Program-made: the position numbers and the translations under genes
Notes under the pieces: model-generated
Told to the model about the DNA's origin: nothing
The model's database searches: none
The model's input: only the letters and a program-made list of their open reading frames with translations
Assembly: GCA_002392765.1 (NCBI GenBank)
Contig: DGHT01000042.1
Coordinates: 1 to 29,048 of the forward strand
DNA from: Verrucomicrobia bacterium UBA3841
GTDB taxonomy: Bacteria > Verrucomicrobiota > Kiritimatiellia > RFP12 > UBA1067
Direction: 5' to 3'
Length of the DNA: 29,048 nucleotides
Shown here: in pieces, positions 20,963 through 29,048 of the stretch
Position numbering within the stretch: the first letter of the stretch is position 1
Layout: each line of letters opens with the position of its first letter

Positions 20963-21039
20963 TGGTCGGAGCGGAGGGATTTGAACCCTCGGCCTTTTGG
21001 TCCCGAACCAAACGCGCTACCAGACTGCGCTACGCTCCG
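20963..21039 (-). tRNA. tRNA-Pro (anticodon CGG)
   Basis: On the minus strand, the acceptor CGGAGCG pairs fully with CGCTCCG. The anticodon stem TTTGG/CCAAA encloses TTCGGGA with anticodon CGG, reading CCG. CCA is encoded at 20963-20965. It follows the CAT-anticodon tRNA by 13 bases in the same transcript. Confidence 0.95.
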
Positions 21040-21052
21040 AAAAGTGTTTTGA

Positions 21053-21129
21053 TGGTGGACCGGGAGGGACTTGAACCCCCGACCTAGGGATTATGAGTCC
21101 CCAGCTCTGACCGACTGAGCTACCGGTCC
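21053..21129 (-). tRNA. tRNA with anticodon CAT (elongator Met or Ile2)
   Basis: On the minus strand, the acceptor GGACCGG pairs with CCGGTCC, the anticodon loop is CTCATAA on stem GGGGA/TCCCT, and CCA is encoded. The paired first base (G1-C72) and the A31-T39 pair exclude initiator tRNA. Elongator Met and the lysidine-modified Ile2 both carry CAT. The C4-G69 and C5-G68 pairs are features used by TilS in E. coli, so Ile2 is possible. Confidence 0.9.
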
Positions 21130-21148
21130 GGTTTATCAAAACAGAAAT

Positions 21149-21177
21149 ATTCTATCAAATTTTCATATTGCATTCAA
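21149..21177 (-). promoter_or_regulatory. Promoter of the CAT-tRNA/tRNA-Pro transcript
   Basis: On the minus strand, TTGAAT (21177-21172) and TAGAAT (21154-21149) are 17 bases apart, about 20 bases before the tRNA 5' end at 21129. Its -35 box overlaps that of the rpoB promoter on the other strand. Confidence 0.82.
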
Positions 21178-21196
21178 GTGTTTTTTTTGATAAAAT
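21168..21196 (+). promoter_or_regulatory. Promoter of rpoBC
   Basis: TTGCAT (21168-21173) and TAAAAT (21191-21196) are 17 bases apart, giving a start near 21203 and a leader of about 113 bases. The two divergent -35 boxes share bases 21172-21173, so the two transcripts may compete for polymerase. Confidence 0.7.
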
Positions 21197-21200
21197 ATTC

Positions 21201-21269
21201 GAAAGCCTTTGAAGCGGACAGTTAACAAAGTGGTCGCTTACCACACTTCAGCCGCGTTTGCGGGCTTTC
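21201..21269 (+). promoter_or_regulatory. Structured 5' leader of rpoB
   Basis: Three nested arm pairs are visible: GAAAGCC (21201-21207) with GGCTTTC (21263-21269), GCGG (21214-21217) with CCGC (21252-21255), and AAGTG (21228-21232) with CACTT (21244-21248). They would place one long hairpin at the very 5' end of the mRNA. It could stabilise the transcript or serve feedback control; no known riboswitch or ribosomal-protein site is recognised. Confidence 0.5.
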
Positions 21270-21315
21270 CATAGCTTTCAACCAAGTCAACGAAAACAAA
21301 TAAGGTAAGCCATCA

Positions 21316-24300
21316 ATGAGAGCAGAGCGGAAAATCTTCGGGAAGCTGCAGGAATCGGTGCAGATGCCCCCGGACCTCATCGAGATACAGACAAAGTCCT
21401 ACGCCGATTTCCTTCAGGCGGACGTGCCTCCGGCAAAGAGGGCGGACAAGGGGCTCCAGGCGATATTCAAGGAAATATTCCCTGTCGAATCATACGACGG
21501 ACGCTACAGTCTCGAATTCGTCAGCTACAATCTCGGGGAAGCCAAGAAGCCGTATCTCCAGGCCTTGATAGACGGCGAGACGTATTCGCGTCCTCTCAAC
21601 GCCACGTTCCGTCTCAGGGACGGCGCGGAGGTTCGCGAAGAGGAAGTGTTCCTCGGCGACATGCCCGTAATGACGCCGGACGGCGCTTTCGTCGTCAACG
21701 GAGCCGAGCGCGTTATCGTCTCGCAGCTGCACCGTTCCCCCGGCATTTCCACCGAAAAGCAGGTCCACGCCAACGGCCAGCCTTTGCTTTCCGTCAGAAT
21801 CATTCCCGACCGCGGCAGCTGGATTGAGATCATGTTCGACACCAACAACGTCATGTGGTGTTTCATGGATCAGCGCCGCCGCCGCCGCAAATTCTTCGCG
21901 ACGACGCTTTTGAGGGCCTTCGGCTACGGCAGCGACGAGCAGCTGATGAACCTTTTCTACGACTTCAAGAAGATGCCTACGGGCCAGAAGTACGCCGACA
22001 AGGATCTGCGCATGCTCGTGATGAAGGACGATCTCGTCGACGCCGACTCGCAGACCGTCATCGCGCGCAGGTACGACCCCGTCACGCCGGCGATGATGGA
22101 GCAGATCGCAGCTTCTGGAATCGAGCAGATAGAAGTCGTCGACGTTTCAGTCGACAACGGGACTTTGATCACTACGCTGAGGGAGGATGCGAAGGCCGGC
22201 ATACACAACGAGGAGGACGCCCTCAAGGAGATCTACAAGAGGATGCGCCCCGGCGATCCGCCCACGGCCACCAACTCCAAGCAGATGATCAACAGGCTCT
22301 TTTTCGAGCTTGCCCACTACGACCTCGGACTCGTCGGGCGCCACAAGATCAACAAGAAGCTCGGTCTCACCGGCAAGGTCGACGAGAATCTGCGCACGTT
22401 GCACGAGTCCGGAATAGACGTAATCGAGGCGATCCGCCTGCTCCTCAAGATTTTCGTAGGCAAGGAGACGGTCGACGATATCGACCATCTCGGCAACCGC
22501 CGCATACGCACCACGGGCGAGCTTCTCGAGAACCAGTGCCGCGTGGGTTTGGCCAGGACCGAGAGGCTTGTGCACGAACGCATGACGATCCACGACCAGA
22601 ATTCCGGAGCCCTCAGCCCGAGCCGTCTCGTCAACTCCAAGACGTTCAGCGCGGTCGTGACGGATTTCTTCGCGAGGAGCCAGCTCTCCCAGTTCATGGA
22701 CCAGACGAATCCGCTTTCCGCCCTTGCGCACAAGCGCCGTCTTTCGGCTCTCGGCCCCGGCGGTCTGAGCCGCGAAAGGGCGGGCTTCGAGGTCCGCGAC
22801 GTGCATCCTTCGCACTACGGCAGGATCTGCCCGATTGAGACGCCGGAAGGTCCGAACATCGGTCTTATCTCGAGCCTCGGCATCTACGCACAGATCAACA
22901 AATACGGCTTTATCGAAACGCCTTACCGCAAGGTGGTGGGCGGACGCGTGACCGACGAGACGGAGTATCTGCCGGCCGACACCGAAGAGCAGTTCGTCAT
23001 CGCCCAGGCAAACGCGCCGCTCAATCCCGACGGCACTTTCGCCGAAAAGATGGTGACGTGCCGCTACAGGACGGAGTTCTGCGAAAAGCCGGCCATGGAC
23101 GTCCAGTACATGGACGTCGCTCCGATGCAGGTCATTTCCATCGCGGCGGGCCTCATCCCGTTCCTCGAGCACGACGACGCCAACCGCGCCTTGATGGGCG
23201 CGAACATGATGCGCCAGGGCGTGCCTCTGATGTCGACGGAGCGTCCGTACGTAGGCACGGGCCTTGAGGCGTCCAGCGCCAAGGATTCGCGCGTCATAGT
23301 GACGGCTCTCGCGGACGGCACGGTGGCGTATGTCTCCGCCGACAAGATCATGGTCACGTCCGACGGCAGGCTCAAGGAAGGCGAGGCGGCGTTCGTCCAC
23401 GATCCCGACAACGGGGTCTGGAGGTACGATCTCCAGAAATTCCGCCGCTGCAACGCCGGAACGTGCTTCAACCAGAAGCCGATCGTCAAGAAGGGGCAGA
23501 AAGTCTGCGTCGGCGACTGCCTCGCCGACGGTCCCGCGACCGACCAGGGCGAGCTCGCGCTCGGCAAGAACCTGCTCGTCGCGTTCATGAGCTGGCGCGG
23601 CTACAACTTCGAGGACGCCATCCTGATCAACGAGAGGATCGTTCGCGAGGACGTGCTCACGTCGCTTCACATCATCACGTTCGAGTGCGGCGCGAGGGAT
23701 ACAAAGCTCGGCCCCGAGGAAATCACGCGCGACATACCGAACCAGTCCGAAGAGGCTCTCAAGAACCTCGGATCGGACGGCATTGTGCGCATCGGCGCCG
23801 AGGTCAAGCCCGGCGACATACTCGTCGGCAAGGTCACGCCGAAGGGCGAGACTGAACTCAGTCCCGAAGAGCGCCTTCTGAGGGCCATCTTCGGCGAGAA
23901 GGCAGCAGACGTCAGGGACACGTCGCTCGTGGTGCCCCCGGGCACGACAGGCGTCGTCATGGCGGTGCAGGTCTCCACGTCGCAGGAAGTGGTCAATCAG
24001 GTTCTCGACGAGAGAAGCTCCAAGCGCGCCCGCAAGGATGCGGAAAAGCGCAGGAAGAACCAGATCGCCAAGCTGGAAAAGGAGCTCGCGCAGAAACTCG
24101 CCGCGGAATTGATGAATGAAAAGCTCCCGTTCGACATTGTGGACACCGACACCGAAGACGTTATCGTTTCGGCGGACAAGAAGGTGAAGAAGTCGCAGCT
24201 GTCGATGCTCGCCAAGGCGCACGCCCACTGGGACATGCCCGACGGTCCTGCCAAGGACAAGATCAAGTCCATAATGGAACCCTACGACGCGGAGTTCGCC

Positions 24301-25242
24301 GCGATCGAAGACGCGTCGGCAAACGGCGAAGACGGCAACCTGTTCGCCGATTTCGGTGCGGACGGCGACGTCATCAAGCAGGTGCGCGTGTTCCTCGTCG
24401 ACAAGAAGAATCTTTCCGTCGGCGACAAGATGGCCGGACGCCACGGAAACAAGGGCGTCGTCTCCAGGATCCTGCCCAGCTGCGACATGCCGTTCCTTCC
24501 CGACGGCAGGCCGGTCGACATCGTGCTAAACCCGCTTGGCGTGCCCAGCCGAATGAACCTCGGACAGCTGTTCGAGACCTACCTCGGTCTCGCGTGCCGC
24601 TATCTGAACTTCCACGCGGCCACGCCCGTGTTCGACGGTGTGCAGGAAAGCGAGATCGACGAGCTCCTGCGCGAGGCCAGGAAGGTCCAGGAGAAGGATG
24701 AAGGCGCGCAGAGCTGGATATGCCCGGAAGGCAAGACCGTTCTTTACGACGGTCTCACCGGCGAGCCGTTCGAACAGAAGGTTGTCGTGGGCGTCATCTA
24801 CATGCTCAAGCTCCACCACCTCGTCACGGACAAGATCCACGCCCGCGCGGTCGGACCGTACTCGCTCGTCACCCAGCAGCCGCTGGGAGGCAAGGCGCAG
24901 CTCGGCGGACAGCGCATGGGCGAAATGGAGGTCTGGGCGCTCGAGGCCTACGGCGTCGCGTACGCCCTCCAGGAACTGCTTACGGTCAAGTCCGACGACG
25001 TCCAGGGCCGCACGAGGATCTACGAGTCCATCGTGAAGGGCACCAACATCCTGGAATCCGGCATGCCGGAATCGTTCTCCGTCCTGATCCACGAACTGCG
25101 CGGACTCTGCATAGACACGCAGCTTCTGGGCGGAACCCAGGACGAAAGGCGGAAGAAAGAACCCGTTGCGGCCCAGGAAGCCGCTCCTGCCGCAGAAACC
25201 GCGGCCGGCGACGATCTTCTTTCTGGAGTGATGCCTCTCTAA
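21316..25242 (+). CDS. rpoB: DNA-directed RNA polymerase subunit beta
   Basis: The second-largest core subunit of RNA polymerase, forming one side of the active-site cleft. The 1308-residue product is close to the usual length. The rifampicin-binding region is conserved: Q456-LSQFMDQTNPLS, H472 and S477 correspond to E. coli Q510, H526 and S531, with threonine at the position of N518; this pattern predicts sensitivity. GLSRERAGFEVRDVHPSHYG, KMAGRHGNKGVVSRILP (K1038-K1046 region) and GGKAQLGGQRMGEMEVWAL are in order. The C-terminus carries an Ala/Glu-rich tail after GGTQDERR. AAGG lies some 11 bases before ATG 21316. The usual upstream rplJL genes are absent; the gene has its own promoter. rpoC follows after 24 bases. 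Confidence 0.98.
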   Translation: MRAERKIFGKLQESVQMPPDLIEIQTKSYADFLQADVPPAKRADKGLQAIFKEIFPVESYDGRYSLEFVSYNLGEAKKPYLQALIDGETYSRPLNATFRLRDGAEVREEEVFLGDMPVMTPDGAFVVNGAERVIVSQLHRSPGISTEKQVHANGQPLLSVRIIPDRGSWIEIMFDTNNVMWCFMDQRRRRRKFFATTLLRAFGYGSDEQLMNLFYDFKKMPTGQKYADKDLRMLVMKDDLVDADSQTVIARRYDPVTPAMMEQIAASGIEQIEVVDVSVDNGTLITTLREDAKAGIHNEEDALKEIYKRMRPGDPPTATNSKQMINRLFFELAHYDLGLVGRHKINKKLGLTGKVDENLRTLHESGIDVIEAIRLLLKIFVGKETVDDIDHLGNRRIRTTGELLENQCRVGLARTERLVHERMTIHDQNSGALSPSRLVNSKTFSAVVTDFFARSQLSQFMDQTNPLSALAHKRRLSALGPGGLSRERAGFEVRDVHPSHYGRICPIETPEGPNIGLISSLGIYAQINKYGFIETPYRKVVGGRVTDETEYLPADTEEQFVIAQANAPLNPDGTFAEKMVTCRYRTEFCEKPAMDVQYMDVAPMQVISIAAGLIPFLEHDDANRALMGANMMRQGVPLMSTERPYVGTGLEASSAKDSRVIVTALADGTVAYVSADKIMVTSDGRLKEGEAAFVHDPDNGVWRYDLQKFRRCNAGTCFNQKPIVKKGQKVCVGDCLADGPATDQGELALGKNLLVAFMSWRGYNFEDAILINERIVREDVLTSLHIITFECGARDTKLGPEEITRDIPNQSEEALKNLGSDGIVRIGAEVKPGDILVGKVTPKGETELSPEERLLRAIFGEKAADVRDTSLVVPPGTTGVVMAVQVSTSQEVVNQVLDERSSKRARKDAEKRRKNQIAKLEKELAQKLAAELMNEKLPFDIVDTDTEDVIVSADKKVKKSQLSMLAKAHAHWDMPDGPAKDKIKSIMEPYDAEFAAIEDASANGEDGNLFADFGADGDVIKQVRVFLVDKKNLSVGDKMAGRHGNKGVVSRILPSCDMPFLPDGRPVDIVLNPLGVPSRMNLGQLFETYLGLACRYLNFHAATPVFDGVQESEIDELLREARKVQEKDEGAQSWICPEGKTVLYDGLTGEPFEQKVVVGVIYMLKLHHLVTDKIHARAVGPYSLVTQQPLGGKAQLGGQRMGEMEVWALEAYGVAYALQELLTVKSDDVQGRTRIYESIVKGTNILESGMPESFSVLIHELRGLCIDTQLLGGTQDERRKKEPVAAQEAAPAAETAAGDDLLSGVMPL

Positions 25243-25266
25243 CCAAACGTCTTCAGGAATACAAAC

Positions 25267-29048
<3,782 letters not shown>

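Noticed and set aside
20764..21087. A 107-codon plus-strand frame over the inverted repeats and tRNA-Pro
   Set aside because: It translates the repeat palindromes (NGRDARSP) and then the antisense of a tRNA, so it is not a gene.
22147..24444. A 765-codon minus-strand frame inside rpoB
   Set aside because: Same artefact: antisense to conserved rpoB sequence, with no recognisable motif or start signal.

Overview
The window looks like a chromosome segment from a GC-rich Gram-negative bacterium. Three things point, by inference, to the PVC group and most likely a gut Kiritimatiellota/Verrucomicrobiota lineage: an ECF sigma factor paired with a membrane Ser/Thr kinase, a eukaryote-type hexokinase, and palindromic dispersed repeats that translate to NGRDARSP-like peptides. 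An outer membrane is implied by an AsmA-like protein and a SurA-like chaperone. No 16S rRNA gene is present to settle this.

Region by region. 1-1165: the decayed end of a repeat-rich surface protein, riddled with a dispersed repeat family. 1166-6406: a strong sigma70 promoter and a tightly coupled seven-gene operon, nusB-ribD-ribE-hisB-hisA-purN-pyrC, closed by a bidirectional terminator shared with a convergent tRNA-Tyr gene. 6531-6791: divergent promoters for tRNA-Tyr (-) and for tRNA-Leu/tRNA-Glu (+). 6809-13854: a second tightly packed run, AsmA-like protein, rsmA, hexokinase, SurA-like chaperone, rimO and a HAD-like protein of unknown role; no promoter is visible between the tRNAs and this run. 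13881-15903: an overlapping ECF sigma factor and transmembrane Ser/Thr kinase pair. 15904-16485: a promoter, a strongly structured RNA of about 260 nt and a terminator. 16486-19931: an accessory block of exported or membrane proteins rich in zinc ribbons, comprising a DnaJ-type cysteine repeat protein, a zinc-ribbon two-helix membrane protein, a zinc-ribbon/CD225 protein and a secreted 21-residue-repeat protein. 19932-20962: about 1 kb without a gene I can support, made of several distinct tandem-repeat families and palindromes that look like remains of mobile elements. 20963-21196: tRNA-Pro and a CAT-anticodon tRNA on the minus strand, with a promoter that overlaps the divergent rpoB promoter. 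21201-29048: rpoB and the first 1260 codons of rpoC, running off the window.

Most genes are housekeeping: RNA polymerase, antitermination, rRNA and S12 modification, tRNAs, and riboflavin, histidine, purine and pyrimidine synthesis. The parts most worth following up are the structured RNA at 16109-16371 with its zinc-ribbon/CD225 gene block, the sigma/kinase pair with an unrecognised C-terminal domain, and the layered repeat arrays at 19966-20473.
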